DNA of 64,000 nucleotides from Enterobacteriaceae bacterium RIT691 (GCA_009668205.1 WJYM01000005.1:1-64000), one strand, 5' to 3'; shown: positions 19,172 through 29,189, counted from the first letter of the stretch. Numbers and translations: made by a program. The notes: a model not told the origin generated them from the letters alone.

Positions 19172-20389
19172 TTATGGCTGAACGAGCGGCTGCCAGAGCG
19201 CCATCAGCCCGGCTGTCAGTCCGCCACGCCAGCACAGCGCATCGTGTCCGCCGTCAACCTGACGCCAGAAAAGCGGCTGCTGTGTCTGCTGTAGTTGTTG
19301 TAAAAGAGCCTGATTGGCCCGAAAGATAAGAGGTTCGCGCTCCCCGGCCTCAAGCCAGATACGCAAGCCCTGCGGCGAAAGCTCACCGCGGGAAAGTTGT
19401 TCGCCGATTGCGCCACGGGCATCGCCACGCGACGGCCACCAATACGATCCGGACTGGCTGAGCACGCAGCCGAAACGCGCAGGCCAGTTCAGCCCGGCAA
19501 ACATCGCCGCCAGCCCGCCAAAGCTTTGCCCGGCAACCAGCGTACGTTCCGGGCGTTCGCTGAACGGTGCGAGTTGCTGGATCTGCGGCAATAACTCGTC
19601 CTGCAAAGCCCGCCAGAAATCGGTATTGCAGGGGAGTTCCGCAGCGCGGTGCGCGGTATCAATAGCATCAACCAGCACGTAAACCGCGGGCGGCAGCAGC
19701 CTGTCGCCGGTCAGACGGGCAAGCGGTGACCACACCGGCATGCTTTCCGCCCAGAACTGCCCGTCCATCAGCAGCGCCAGAGGACGGTCCGGAGCGTCAC
19801 CCGTCGTATAAATCCACACCCGACGGGAATTCCCCAAACGCGGGCTTTGCCACTGAATACACTGCGGCGCAGAGTAAGGGACATCAGGTAAATTCCAGCC
19901 CGGCTGCGCTGGCGCATCCGGCAGTGAAAGTGCGGAGACGGCATGGCCGCGCCCGCCCCGCCAGCTGTGCGCATTTAACGGATCGGCCACCGCGTTGGGC
20001 AGCAGTTTACGCCAGCCTTCCCGCAGTAAATGGCTGTCGGATGGGGCATCGGTTAACAGGGCATCGGTAAACAGCGCGTCGGCAAAATCATCCTCGCGCG
20101 TTGACGGCATAAAGCAGTAGCTGCCGCGCCAGCTCGCTGGCAACGTGGTCTGCCATTGCCAGACATCCGTGCCCGGCAGACGGGACAGCGTCTGCGGGAT
20201 GGATTTCTGATGGTGATCGGTCACGCCGGTAATGTAGATCCACACTCGCTTAATGGCGGAAGCCCGCGCCGGGCCAGCCGGATCGCGCCAATAAAACGTC
20301 ACGTGGCAAACGTCACCCTCTCTTTGCCACTGCGGCCCGTCGAGTTCTTCCCACCACGCCGCACTCCCTGTTTTTGCCGTTTCCGTCAC
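19172..20389 (-). CDS. fes: Fes enterobactin esterase
   Basis: A 405-residue cytoplasmic esterase that hydrolyses imported ferric enterobactin so iron can be released. The N-terminal domain (about 1-170) is the Fes-specific fold. The C-terminal alpha/beta-hydrolase has the nucleophile serine in GQSFGG near residue 289 and the catalytic histidine in GGHDALCW near 385. The start codon is GTG. It heads the fes-ybdZ-entF operon and is divergent from fepA across a Fur-box region. Confidence 0.95.
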   Translation of the reverse strand: MTETAKTGSAAWWEELDGPQWQREGDVCHVTFYWRDPAGPARASAIKRVWIYITGVTDHHQKSIPQTLSRLPGTDVWQWQTTLPASWRGSYCFMPSTREDDFADALFTDALLTDAPSDSHLLREGWRKLLPNAVADPLNAHSWRGGRGHAVSALSLPDAPAQPGWNLPDVPYSAPQCIQWQSPRLGNSRRVWIYTTGDAPDRPLALLMDGQFWAESMPVWSPLARLTGDRLLPPAVYVLVDAIDTAHRAAELPCNTDFWRALQDELLPQIQQLAPFSERPERTLVAGQSFGGLAAMFAGLNWPARFGCVLSQSGSYWWPSRGDARGAIGEQLSRGELSPQGLRIWLEAGEREPLIFRANQALLQQLQQTQQPLFWRQVDGGHDALCWRGGLTAGLMALWQPLVQP

Positions 20390-20434
20390 GCCAACCCCGT
20401 TTTCTTTGTGGAATTTTGTTACAAGGAAAATATA

Positions 20435-20472
20435 TTGATAATATTATTGATAACTATTTGCATTTGCAATAG
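20435..20472. promoter_or_regulatory. Fur-box region between fes and fepA
   Basis: The AT-rich stretch starting TTGATAATATTATTGATAAC and continuing to TTTGCATTTGC closely resembles the Fur-bound bidirectional fes/fepA operator of E. coli as I recall it. It contains two GATAA half sites spaced as in overlapping Fur boxes. It lies about 50 bp before the fes start and 48 bp before fepA. Confidence 0.8.
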
Positions 20473-20519
20473 CGTATTGGCGCGCGTTTTTGGTACACAC
20501 AACAACAAACAGGATGATG

Positions 20520-22745
20520 ATGAATAACAAGTTCAATGCCCTGGCCTTACTGGTCAATTTGGGGATTTATGGGGTCGCGTTTCCACTGCATGCCGAAGAG
20601 ACGACCGACAGCAAAACGGCAGAAACGGGCGAAACCATGGTGGTGACCGCCGCCCAGCAAAATTTACAGGCGCCCGGTGTTTCAACCATCACCGCGGATG
20701 AAATTCGCAAACGCCCACCTGCGCGTGATGTGTCCGAAATCATTCGTACCATGCCGGGGGTGAACCTTACGGGTAACTCCACCAGCGGCCAGCGCGGGAA
20801 CAACCGCCAGATCGATATTCGCGGCATGGGTCCGGAAAACACCCTGATCCTGATTGACGGTAAACCGGTGACCAGCCGCAACTCGGTCCGCCTGGGCTGG
20901 CGTGGCGAGCGTGATACCCGCGGGGATACCAGCTGGGTACCGCCAGAGATGATTGAACGCATTGACGTTATTCGTGGCCCGGCCGCTGCCCGTTACGGCA
21001 ACGGCGCGGCAGGCGGCGTGGTGAACATCATCACCAAAAAAGCCAGCAACGCGTGGCACGGTTCGTGGGATACCTACATGAACCTGCCAGAGCACAAAGA
21101 CGAAGGCTCCACGAAACGCACCAACTTTAACCTGACGGGCCCGATGGGCGGCGATGTTAGCTTCCGCCTGTACGGCAATCTGGATAAAACCCAGGCCGAT
21201 GCGTGGGACATCAACCAGGGCCACCAGTCTGAACGTACCGGGATTTACCAGAACACGCTGCCTGCCGGACGTGAAGGGGTCGAAAACAAAGACATCAATG
21301 GCCAGCTGCGCTGGGACTTTGCGCCGATGCAGTCGCTGGAGTTTGAAGCAGGCTATAGCCGTCAGAACAACCTTTACGCAGGCGACACCCAGAACACCAA
21401 TACCAACGCCTTTGTGAAAGAGAACTACGGCAAGGAAACCAACCGTCTGTATCGCCAGAATTTCGCCCTGACCTGGAACGGCGGCTGGGACAACGGCGTG
21501 ACCAGCAGCACCTGGGCGCAGTACGAACACACCCGCAACTCGCGTAAGGGCGAAGGCCTGGCGGGCGGCACCGAGGGCATATTTAACAGCAACCAGTTCG
21601 TGGATATCGACCTGTCCGACGTGCTGCTGCACAGCGAAGTGAACGTTCCTCTCGACCTTATCGTCAACCAGACCCTGACGCTCGGGACCGAGTGGAACCA
21701 GCAGAAGATGAAGGACAATGCCTCAAACACCCAGACCTTTATGGGCGGGGCTATTCCGGGCTACAGCAGCACGAACCGCAGCCCGTACTCGCAGGCTGAG
21801 ATCTTCTCGCTGTTTGCTGAAGACAACATCGAAGTCACCGACACCACCATGCTGACACCCGCGCTGCGCTTCGATCATCACAGCATCGTCGGCAATAACT
21901 GGAGCCCTTCCCTTAACCTGTCGCAGGGCCTGTGGGATGATTTCACCCTGAAAATGGGGATCGCCCGCGCCTATAAAGCGCCAAGCCTGTACCAGACCAA
22001 CCCGAACTACATCCTCTACAGCAAAGGCCAGGGTTGCTACGCCAGCGCCAGCGGCTGTTATCTGCAGGGGAACGAAGACCTGAAACCCGAAACCAGCATC
22101 AACAAAGAGATTGGTCTGGAGTTCAAACGCGATGGCTGGCTGGCTGGCGCTACCTGGTTCCGCAACGACTATCGCAACAAGATTGAGGCGGGCTACTCCC
22201 CAACATTCACCAACGGTGCCGGGACCGACGTGTACAAGTGGGAGAACGTGCCAAAAGCGGTGGTGGAAGGTCTTGAAGGTACGCTGAACGTGCCGGTCAG
22301 TGAGACCGTCAACTGGACTAACAACATTACCTATATGCTGCAAAGCAAGAACAAGGAAACCGGCGATCGTCTGTCGATTATTCCGGAATATACCCTGAAC
22401 TCCACGCTGAGCTGGCAGATTGTGCAGGATATCTCGGTGCAGTCGACCTTCACCTGGTACGGCAAGCAGCAGCCGAAGAAGTATAACTACAAAGGTCAAC
22501 CGGCGACGGGCAGCGAGCTGAACGAAGTCAGCCCGTACAGCATCGTCGGCCTGAGCGGGACCTGGGATGCGACCAAATACGTGAGTCTGACGGCGGGTAT
22601 CGACAACCTGTTCGATGAGCGTCACTGGCGCGCAGGCAATGCCCAGACCACGGGCGGCGCGACGGGTTATATGTATGGCGCAGGTGCCGAGACCTATAAC
22701 GAGTCTGGCCGGACTTACTATCTGAGCGTGAATACGCACTTCTGA
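20520..22745 (+). CDS. fepA: FepA outer-membrane ferric-enterobactin receptor
   Basis: A 741-residue TonB-dependent receptor. A signal peptide precedes about residue 27. The TonB box is ETMVVTAA, the plug domain carries RQIDIRGMGPENTLILIDG, and the 22-strand barrel ends in the expected aromatic residue (VNTHF). It binds ferric enterobactin and imports it with TonB-ExbBD energy. The frame is open from a TTG, and three ATGs stand in a row; the third, at 20520 behind AGGA, begins MNNKFNALALLVNLG as in E. coli. It shares the Fur region with fes. Confidence 0.96.
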   Translation: MNNKFNALALLVNLGIYGVAFPLHAEETTDSKTAETGETMVVTAAQQNLQAPGVSTITADEIRKRPPARDVSEIIRTMPGVNLTGNSTSGQRGNNRQIDIRGMGPENTLILIDGKPVTSRNSVRLGWRGERDTRGDTSWVPPEMIERIDVIRGPAAARYGNGAAGGVVNIITKKASNAWHGSWDTYMNLPEHKDEGSTKRTNFNLTGPMGGDVSFRLYGNLDKTQADAWDINQGHQSERTGIYQNTLPAGREGVENKDINGQLRWDFAPMQSLEFEAGYSRQNNLYAGDTQNTNTNAFVKENYGKETNRLYRQNFALTWNGGWDNGVTSSTWAQYEHTRNSRKGEGLAGGTEGIFNSNQFVDIDLSDVLLHSEVNVPLDLIVNQTLTLGTEWNQQKMKDNASNTQTFMGGAIPGYSSTNRSPYSQAEIFSLFAEDNIEVTDTTMLTPALRFDHHSIVGNNWSPSLNLSQGLWDDFTLKMGIARAYKAPSLYQTNPNYILYSKGQGCYASASGCYLQGNEDLKPETSINKEIGLEFKRDGWLAGATWFRNDYRNKIEAGYSPTFTNGAGTDVYKWENVPKAVVEGLEGTLNVPVSETVNWTNNITYMLQSKNKETGDRLSIIPEYTLNSTLSWQIVQDISVQSTFTWYGKQQPKKYNYKGQPATGSELNEVSPYSIVGLSGTWDATKYVSLTAGIDNLFDERHWRAGNAQTTGGATGYMYGAGAETYNESGRTYYLSVNTHF

Positions 22746-22795
22746 TGGTGAGCGGTGAGCCGAGGGGAGAAGGATCCCCTCGGCTCCTCCACGTA

Positions 22796-22883
22796 CCCTC
22801 ACCCCGACCCTCTCCCCAGGGAGAGGGAGAAAAACCGCACCGCACTATTCCCTCTCCCTGTGGGAGAGGGTCAGGGAGAAGGG
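22796..22883. repeat. Palindromic repeat element between fepA and entD
   Basis: Two palindromes with CCCTCTCCC/GGGAGAGGG arms, at 22808-22827 and 22850-22870, are separated by about 22 bases. The second is identical over 21 bases to the palindrome at 4844-4864. It belongs to the same extragenic family as the cluster after the M20 peptidase gene. Together they bracket most of the enterobactin locus. Confidence 0.78.
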
Positions 22884-22893
22884 AACCGATGAC

Positions 22894-23556
22894 ATGCAAA
22901 CTCAACATCTTACGTTCTCTCTCGCCCATCTCACCGTGCACCGCGTTGATTTCACCCCGGACACCTTTGTTGACACTGATTTGCTCTGGCTCCCGCATCA
23001 CCACAAACTGTCACACACCGGCAGGAAGCGCAAAGCGGAACACCTCGCAGGCCGAATCGCGGCGTTTCATGCTTTGCAGGAACACGGAATGCGATGCATC
23101 CCGGACATTGGCGAGCGCCGTCAGCCGCTGTGGCCTGTGGGCTGGCATGGCAGCATCAGCCATTGCCGGAATTCTGCGATAGCGGTAGTGAGCAAACAGC
23201 CTGTTGGGATCGATCTGGAGGATATTTTCACGCCGCAGCTCGGTGATGACATCGCCACGGGCATGATCACTGCGACAGAAAGGGAAGTGCTGGATGCCGC
23301 TGGCCTCCCCTTTCCGCTGGCGCTTACGCTGGCATTCAGTGCCAAAGAGAGCCTGTACAAAGCGCTCTCCTTTGCTATCACAGAACTCCCCGGATTTACC
23401 AGCGCTCAGGTTGTTGCTATCACGCCGCATCACATCACGCTGCGGGTGAATGAACGCTTCGCACCGACGCTTGCCGGAAGGCACTATCAACTGGCCTGCT
23501 GCCAGCGGGATCAGCAGGTGGTAACGCTATTGGCGGAAACTCTCCAGCCGCGTTAA
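22894..23556 (+). CDS. entD: EntD phosphopantetheinyl transferase
   Basis: A 220-residue Sfp/EntD-type 4'-phosphopantetheinyl transferase that activates the carrier domains of EntB and EntF. The family motifs are WHGSISHC near residue 85, GIDLED near 106, and FSAKESLYKA near 148, with the Mg-binding acidic residues in place. It follows fepA after the repeat element. Its 3' end overlaps the convergent GNAT gene by 30 bp. Confidence 0.95.
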   Translation: MQTQHLTFSLAHLTVHRVDFTPDTFVDTDLLWLPHHHKLSHTGRKRKAEHLAGRIAAFHALQEHGMRCIPDIGERRQPLWPVGWHGSISHCRNSAIAVVSKQPVGIDLEDIFTPQLGDDIATGMITATEREVLDAAGLPFPLALTLAFSAKESLYKALSFAITELPGFTSAQVVAITPHHITLRVNERFAPTLAGRHYQLACCQRDQQVVTLLAETLQPR

Positions 23557-24228
23557 CTGCTGACCCGCCGCATCAAAATTACTGTCCGCAAGCCAGCCCT
23601 GCAGTGCGGTATCGATAAGCGGCCATTCGCCGTCGATTATCGACAGCCAGTCACTGTCGCGGTTGCGTCCTTTTCGCACCATTTTTTGGCGAAAACGCCC
23701 TTCAAAGGTGAAGCCAATGCGTTCGGCCGCCTGACGCGACGCCGTATTCAGCGCATCGCATTTCCACTCCACGCGACGATAACCCTGAGCAAAGGCTTCC
23801 CGCAGCAGCAGCCACACCACTTCGGTACTGAGGGTGCTGCGCTTCATTCGCAGCGACCAGCTGACGTGGCCGATTTCGACCGTGCCGTTAGCGCGATCAA
23901 TGGCCATCAGACACACGACGCCCACGGCCCGCTCCGTACGCAAGTCGATCACCACAAAAGGAACCAGCCCCGCGTCGTCGACTTTTGCCTGTAGCCATAC
24001 CTGCGTCGCTGCCACTGACAGCGGGCGCACGCTGCCAAGCCAAGTCCAGTCACGTTCATCCGACGCCTGTGCAAAAGCATCAAACAGATCGGCCGCATGT
24101 TTGTCGGCATCTATTGGCTCCAGGCGACAGCGTCGTCCGCTGATCACCTTACGCGCTAACAGCGCCGCCCCCTGCCAGTCAGGAACAGGGGAGCCAACCC
24201 ACTGCCCGTACTCATTTAATTCCGCCAC
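23527..24228 (-). CDS. GNAT family N-acetyltransferase (RimJ/RimL type)
   Basis: A 233-residue protein of the GNAT acetyltransferase fold, RimJ/RimL subgroup. Typical features are the GRRCRLEPIDADKHAADL strand-helix start near residue 30, the EIGHVSWSLRMKRSTLSTEV acetyl-CoA region near 135, and the CDALNTASRQAAERIGFTFEG C-terminal motif near 170. The acceptor substrate cannot be told. E. coli has no gene here, so this is an insertion between entD and ybdK. Its last 30 bp are antisense to the end of entD. Confidence 0.85.
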   Translation of the reverse strand: MAELNEYGQWVGSPVPDWQGAALLARKVISGRRCRLEPIDADKHAADLFDAFAQASDERDWTWLGSVRPLSVAATQVWLQAKVDDAGLVPFVVIDLRTERAVGVVCLMAIDRANGTVEIGHVSWSLRMKRSTLSTEVVWLLLREAFAQGYRRVEWKCDALNTASRQAAERIGFTFEGRFRQKMVRKGRNRDSDWLSIIDGEWPLIDTALQGWLADSNFDAAGQQLTRLESFRQ

Positions 24229-24505
24229 ACGTCACCTCGCTTCGTTGATTCCCCGGTTATAACATGCGCGACGTTGCCTCACCGGGCTGCTACCGACAAC
24301 GCAACAGGCTTAAATATCACCTAACAATACATTCACCGAACCAATAACCAGTAATTACCGACTTATTCGATATTTTCTTCGTTTAATGCGATCAAAATCG
24401 GGCTTTATGGCGAAAAATAAATAGTTTCTCATCGTCATTATCTCTATTATCCCCTCGATACATTCAGCAACAGAATGAAACATCAAGTCGGTAGCGAGGG
24501 AATCT

Positions 24506-26068
24506 ATGAATACACTGACAAGGAAAAAACAGGAGGGGCAAGAGAGTCGTCTGATGACCGGCTTCCTCAATGCCATCGAAAAAGCAGGCAACCGCCTGCC
24601 TGAACCTGCGCTGATTTTCTTCTTCTTTTTACTGGCGGTGATGGGCCTGTCGGCCGTGCTGTCGATGGTTGAGTTCGATATCGTCAACCCGGTTAATCAA
24701 CAAACGGTACAGGTGAACAACCTGCTGTCGGCCGACGCGCTGACCAACACGCTGGCCACCATGGTGACCACATTTACCGGCTTTGCCCCACTGGGTATCG
24801 TGCTGGTAGCGATGCTTGGGGTTGGGGTGGCGGAAAGCTCCGGCTTTATTAACGTCGCGCTGAAAAAGATGCTGCGCGTGACGCCGAAAGCGCTGCTGAC
24901 GCCAATGCTGATTTTCGTGGCGATGTTCAGCCACGTGGCGGCGGATGCGGGCTACGTGCTGGTGATCCCGCTCGGGGCAATCATCTTTATGTCTGCGGGT
25001 CGCCATCCTCTGGTGGGGATCGCGGCAGCATTTTCCGGTGTCTCTGGCGGCTTTGCGGCCAACATGGTGCCGACGGGCAACGACGCGTTATTGCAGGGAT
25101 TCACCCAGGCAGCGGCGCAATTGCTCGATAACACCTACACCGTCAACACGCTGTGTAACCTGTTCTTCGGCATTGCGTCCTCGATTGTGATAACCCTGGT
25201 CGGTTGGTGGGTGACCGAGCGCATTGTCGAGCCACGTGTCAGCAAAATGACCATAGACGGTGATTTTAAGCACGACGAAGATATGTCGCAGGTGACGGAC
25301 CGTGAAAGCCGGGCGTTTACCCGTGCCGGATTGGTGATGATCCTGAGCCTGGTCGCACTGGCTGCCGCGGCATGGCCGGAAGGTTCAATGCTGCGTAGCG
25401 CCGAAGGCTCCCTGACCGCCTACAGCGCCCCGATCATGAAATCAATCGTACCGCTGATTTTCCTCATCTTTATCATTCCAGGCATCGTCTACGGCTTCGC
25501 TTCCGGCACCTTTAAAAGCGGAAAAGACGTGATTGGCGCGATGAACGACTCGATGAGCAAAATGGGCTCGTACATGGTCATGGCCTTCTTCTGCGCCCTG
25601 TTTATCAAAGCGTTCAGCGATTCAAACATCGGTACGCTGGTCGCGCTGGCGGGTGCCGACGGGCTGAAAGCGCTGGCGCTGCCGGGCGAAGCCACCATCA
25701 TTGGGATGATTGTGCTGACCGCGGTGGTCAACCTGCTGATTGGCTCGGCCTCGGCCAAATGGGCGCTGCTGTCGCCTATCATGGTCCCGATGTTGATGGC
25801 GGTGGGTATTTCGCCAGAGCTGACCCAGGCGGCATTCCGTATCGGTGACTCCTGCACCAACATCATCACCCCACTGATGGTCTTCTTCCCGTTAGTGGTG
25901 GTGTACTGCCAGCGCTACGTGAAAGGCGCGGGGGTTGGCACGCTGGTCTCCATGATGATGCCGTACTCGATTGCCTTCTTCATCACCTGGAGCCTGTTCC
26001 TGCTGGCATGGTGGGGTCTGGGGATGCCGCTGGGCGTTGCCGCACCTTACACCTGGTCGGCGGGTTAA
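24506..26068 (+). CDS. AbgT-family transporter
   Basis: A 520-residue inner-membrane protein of the AbgT family (p-aminobenzoyl-glutamate transporter AbgT / MtrF). It shares the FAPLGI(V/A)L segment, the [12 protein letters not shown] helix, [17 protein letters not shown] and [10 protein letters not shown] reentrant motifs, and the C-terminal PY(S)[14 protein letters not shown]. Family members move p-aminobenzoyl-glutamate or export sulfonamides. The residues differ enough from E. coli AbgT that I do not assign the symbol. An M20 peptidase of the kind that cleaves such conjugates lies 20 kb away, but no operon link is visible. It is followed by ybdK on the same strand about 100 bp on. Confidence 0.88.
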   Translation: MNTLTRKKQEGQESRLMTGFLNAIEKAGNRLPEPALIFFFFLLAVMGLSAVLSMVEFDIVNPVNQQTVQVNNLLSADALTNTLATMVTTFTGFAPLGIVLVAMLGVGVAESSGFINVALKKMLRVTPKALLTPMLIFVAMFSHVAADAGYVLVIPLGAIIFMSAGRHPLVGIAAAFSGVSGGFAANMVPTGNDALLQGFTQAAAQLLDNTYTVNTLCNLFFGIASSIVITLVGWWVTERIVEPRVSKMTIDGDFKHDEDMSQVTDRESRAFTRAGLVMILSLVALAAAAWPEGSMLRSAEGSLTAYSAPIMKSIVPLIFLIFIIPGIVYGFASGTFKSGKDVIGAMNDSMSKMGSYMVMAFFCALFIKAFSDSNIGTLVALAGADGLKALALPGEATIIGMIVLTAVVNLLIGSASAKWALLSPIMVPMLMAVGISPELTQAAFRIGDSCTNIITPLMVFFPLVVVYCQRYVKGAGVGTLVSMMMPYSIAFFITWSLFLLAWWGLGMPLGVAAPYTWSAG

Positions 26069-26166
26069 TCTCCCCCTCCCCGGCGGCAACTGTCCGCCGG
26101 GGAACTGGCGCTTCCCGCACGGCACGGCAATACTTGGGTGACCTCCCCATCATGTCGGATGTCGCC

Positions 26167-27282
26167 ATGCCACTACCCGATTTTCATCTCTCCGATCCCT
26201 ACACGCTCGGTATTGAACTTGAACTGCAGGTGGTGAATCCACCCGGTTATGATTTGAGCCAGGACTCCTCCGCGCTGCTTGCACATATCCAGAACAACGT
26301 TCACGCAGGCGAAGTGAAGCACGACATCACGGAAAGCATGCTGGAAATTGCGACCGGCGTCTGCCATGACATTCACCAGGCCAGCGCCCAGTTCTCAGCG
26401 ATTCGCCAGACTGTGCTGGAAGCCGCGGCGCGTCAGCATGTGCAAATCTGCGGCGGCGGCACGCACCCTTTCCAGAAATGGCAACGACAGGAAGTGTGCG
26501 ATAACGAGCGTTATCTCCGCACCCTGGAGCATTTTGGCTACCTGATTCAGCAGGCGACGGTTTTCGGGCAACACGTTCACGTGGGCTGCCAGAGCGGCGA
26601 CGATGCGATTTACCTGCTGCACGGGCTTTCACGCTACGTGCCCCATCTGATTGCCCTTAATGCCGCATCGCCTTATCTGCAGGGCGCAGACAGCAAATTT
26701 GCCTGTTCACGGCTGAATGTTTTTTCCGCGTTCCCGGATATGGGCCCGATGCCGTGGGTGACGAACTGGCAGGAATTTACCGGGCTGTTTCGTCGGCTGA
26801 ACTACACCAGCACCGTCGACAGCATTAAAGATATTCACTGGGATATTCGACCCAGCCCGCATTTTGGCACGGTGGAAGTCAGGGTGATGGATACGCCGCT
26901 GACGCTCGGGCACGCGGTGAATATCGCCGGGCTGATTCAGGCCATCGCCTGCTGGCTCCTGGAAACCCGGCCCTTCAGGCATCAGGAGCTGGATTATCTG
27001 CTGTATAAATTTAACCGTTTTCAGGCGTGTCGCTATGGGCTGGAGGGGGTGCTGACGGAGGTGCATACCGGCGAGCAGCGAACGCTTTCTGAAGACATTC
27101 TCCGGCTGTTGGATGTCGTGGCGCCGTGGGCTGAAACCGTGCAGGCCAGCAGCGCCATTGAAGCACTCGCCCGGCAGGTCAACCAGGGCCACAGTGAGGC
27201 GGACGAAATGCGTGAATTTATCGCCGGAGGCGGCTCGCTGATTGCGCTGGTGGAAAAACACGCTCAGATTTGGGCAGCCTGA
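26167..27282 (+). CDS. ybdK: YbdK carboxylate-amine ligase (weak glutamate-cysteine ligase)
   Basis: A 371-residue member of the GCS2 family, close to E. coli YbdK (372), which has weak gamma-glutamylcysteine ligase activity in vitro. Motifs include LGIELEL near residue 15, [22 protein letters not shown] and FGQHVHVG. The frame is open into abgT; MPLPDFH at 26167 matches E. coli, and an ATG five codons earlier is the alternative. The physiological substrate is unknown. Confidence 0.94.
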   Translation: MPLPDFHLSDPYTLGIELELQVVNPPGYDLSQDSSALLAHIQNNVHAGEVKHDITESMLEIATGVCHDIHQASAQFSAIRQTVLEAAARQHVQICGGGTHPFQKWQRQEVCDNERYLRTLEHFGYLIQQATVFGQHVHVGCQSGDDAIYLLHGLSRYVPHLIALNAASPYLQGADSKFACSRLNVFSAFPDMGPMPWVTNWQEFTGLFRRLNYTSTVDSIKDIHWDIRPSPHFGTVEVRVMDTPLTLGHAVNIAGLIQAIACWLLETRPFRHQELDYLLYKFNRFQACRYGLEGVLTEVHTGEQRTLSEDILRLLDVVAPWAETVQASSAIEALARQVNQGHSEADEMREFIAGGGSLIALVEKHAQIWAA

Positions 27283-27352
27283 GGCATTTTTTTAATCCAT
27301 CGCCAGGTTAAGGTATCATCGGACATTATCTTTAACCGGCGATTAACCTCCA

Positions 27353-27601
27353 ATGAAGCATCCGCTTGAATCCTTAACCACCGCTGGCGGCATTCTGCTG
27401 CTGGCGTTTATCTCCTGCCTGCTGCTGCCGGCGCCGTCGCTGGGGCTTGCGCTTGCCCAAAAACTGGTGGCCGATTTCCATCTGATGGATCTCAGCCAGC
27501 TGTACACCATTCTGTTTTGTATCTGGTTTCTGCTGCTGGGTGCGCTGGAGTTTTTCGTGCTGAGGTTTATCTGGCGACGCTGGATGTCACCGGCGGGTTG
27601 A
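27353..27601 (+). CDS. ybdJ: YbdJ small membrane protein (DUF1158)
   Basis: An 82-residue protein with two hydrophobic helices (about residues 10-35 and 48-70) and a basic C-terminus. It matches the E. coli YbdJ family, DUF1158, and its place after ybdK. It has no known function. A REP-like palindrome follows directly. Confidence 0.9.
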   Translation: MKHPLESLTTAGGILLLAFISCLLLPAPSLGLALAQKLVADFHLMDLSQLYTILFCIWFLLLGALEFFVLRFIWRRWMSPAG

Positions 27602-27607
27602 CGGTTT

Positions 27608-27644
27608 TGCCCGGTGGCGGTACGCCTTACCGGGCCAACAAAAC
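27608..27644. repeat. REP element after ybdJ
   Basis: Inverted repeat GCCCGGT (27609-27615) and ACCGGGC (27629-27635), with the TACGCCTTACCGGGCC tail typical of enterobacterial REP sequences (compare TACGCC..ATCCGGCC in E. coli). It lies between the convergent ybdJ and ramA genes. It may stop readthrough, although no T run follows on either strand. Confidence 0.75.
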
Positions 27645-27660
27645 GAGCATCACGCTGACG

Positions 27661-28002
27661 TTAATGCGTCTGGCTCTGGTGCTCTTTACGCCACGCGCCG
27701 GGCGGTTGTTTGAACGTGCGGGTAAACACCCGCGTGAAGGTCTGCTGCGAATCAAAACCGTACTTCAGGCAAATGTCATACACCTTCTGGTCGGTATCTC
27801 TGAGATCCTTTGCCGCTAACTTCAGCTTGCGCTCGCGAATGTAGCGACCGAGGCTCTCTCCTTTTTGCTGTAAAAACAGACGCTGCAGATGCCACTTTGA
27901 ATAGCCTGCATGACGTGCGATATCGTCAATGCGCAGTGGCTGGTGCAGATTGTCGTCAATCCACTCGACGATGGTATTAATCACCTTAGCGGAAATCGTC
28001 AT
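27661..28002 (-). CDS. ramA: RamA AraC/XylS-family multidrug-resistance activator
   Basis: A 113-residue stand-alone AraC-type DNA-binding protein, almost identical to RamA of Salmonella and Klebsiella: the first helix-turn-helix holds HAGYSKWHLQRLF and the second YDICLKYGFDSQQTFTR. RamA activates acrAB, tolC, micF and other marbox genes. The frame is open upstream, but MTISAKVI at 28002 is the established start. It lies 34 bp downstream of romA in one operon whose promoter carries the RamR operator. Confidence 0.97.
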   Translation of the reverse strand: MTISAKVINTIVEWIDDNLHQPLRIDDIARHAGYSKWHLQRLFLQQKGESLGRYIRERKLKLAAKDLRDTDQKVYDICLKYGFDSQQTFTRVFTRTFKQPPGAWRKEHQSQTH

Positions 28003-28036
28003 ACCTTTCTCCCCCTCTATTGAACTGCAATGGTGG

Positions 28037-29137
28037 TCATTCCCACCAGCGACGAAATTGTTGTTCGCGGTTGGCAACCCAGACCGGTTCCCCCTGAACG
28101 GGCGTCAGCAGGCGATAATTTTTCCCTTCGCTGACTTTAGTCAGCTGTATGTAGGGATCATCCCAGGTGTGTTTTGCCAGCACAAAGCGTCCGGCGTGAC
28201 CGGGCAATACGGCACGCGCGTTCAAATCCACCGCCGCCTGTGCGGTCTCTTCCGGCAGCATGTGAACGTACTTCCAGTCCTGGTCGTACTGGCCGTTTTC
28301 CATAATCGCCAAATCCACGTGACCAAACTGCTCGCCGATCTCTTTGAAGTGCTGACCGTAGCCGCTGTCACCGCTGTAATAGATATTTTGGTCTGGCGTG
28401 ACGAACATGAAGCTGCCCCACAGCGTCTGGTTGCGCTTCAGCCCACGGCCAGAAAAATGGCGCGCCGGTAAAACATGGACCGCCAGCTCTTCGCTGACAG
28501 CCACCTGCTGATGCCAGTCGGCTTCCGTGATAATGGCGCTGTCCATGCCCCAGTAGCGCAGATGCGACCCCACGCCCAGCGGCGTCACAACACGTTTGAT
28601 TTTCGGCATCAGGCCTTTGATGGTGGCGTAATCCAGATGGTCATAGTGGTCGTGCGAAATGATCAGCACATCGATGTCCGGCAGGGTTTCCGGACGCCAC
28701 GGGTATTCCCCGGCGAAGGCCTTATTCAAAAAGGAAAAGGGCGCAGCATAGTTACTGAACACCGGATCGATCAGGATGCGTTTACCGGCAAGCTGCAGAT
28801 ACCAGGAGGAATGCCCCAGCCAGATCATCACGTCCTGCTGCACGGGCAAGCTCGCCAAATCGGTGTGTACCCTCGGCAGCGGCTGCGCCGGGCGAGCATT
28901 TTCACGTTTGGCGGTTAAAAACTCCCAAAGTGCGGCCGGCATACTCTTCTGCCCGGACCAGCTTGGGGTTGGCTGCTGGTTGTGAAACTGGCCGTCGCGA
29001 TAGTGTGGGGAGTGTTCAACGGCATTTCGCTGTGCCCCCTGCGGCGCTTTACCAAAACCGGCATTTAACACAAAAGGAAAACTCGCAGCACTGGCAATTA
29101 ACATGATGGAAACCACACTTAACAGAAGACGTTTCAT
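28037..29137 (-). CDS. romA: RomA metallo-beta-lactamase-fold hydrolase
   Basis: A 366-residue protein of the metallo-beta-lactamase superfamily, NAPE-PLD-like branch, with the metal motif SHDHYDHL near residue 169 and further metal-ligand candidates in YSGDSGY and PGHAGRF. An N-terminal signal or anchor (MKRLLLSVVSIMLIASAASF) suggests an envelope location. It was named for reduced OmpF when overexpressed in Enterobacter cloacae, an effect usually ascribed to the linked ramA. The start at 29137 is chosen because the longer frame runs across the RamR operator. Confidence 0.93.
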   Translation of the reverse strand: MKRLLLSVVSIMLIASAASFPFVLNAGFGKAPQGAQRNAVEHSPHYRDGQFHNQQPTPSWSGQKSMPAALWEFLTAKRENARPAQPLPRVHTDLASLPVQQDVMIWLGHSSWYLQLAGKRILIDPVFSNYAAPFSFLNKAFAGEYPWRPETLPDIDVLIISHDHYDHLDYATIKGLMPKIKRVVTPLGVGSHLRYWGMDSAIITEADWHQQVAVSEELAVHVLPARHFSGRGLKRNQTLWGSFMFVTPDQNIYYSGDSGYGQHFKEIGEQFGHVDLAIMENGQYDQDWKYVHMLPEETAQAAVDLNARAVLPGHAGRFVLAKHTWDDPYIQLTKVSEGKNYRLLTPVQGEPVWVANREQQFRRWWE

Positions 29138-29189
29138 ATCCTGACCGATACGCGCTCCTTCCTGGAGACGACGTTGGCAAAACTTGATT

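Noticed and set aside
20682-22802. Two minus-strand frames of 316 and 359 codons opposite fepA
   Set aside because: fepA is unambiguous on the plus strand; the antisense translations match nothing recognisable.
26008-26166. Longer ybdK reading frame beginning inside the AbgT-family gene
   Set aside because: The extension overlaps the end of the upstream transporter, and the family N-terminus begins at MPLPDF.
23557-26166. hokE/sokE toxin locus expected between entD and ybdK by E. coli synteny
   Set aside because: No Hok-like small frame was seen; the interval holds a GNAT and an AbgT-family gene instead.
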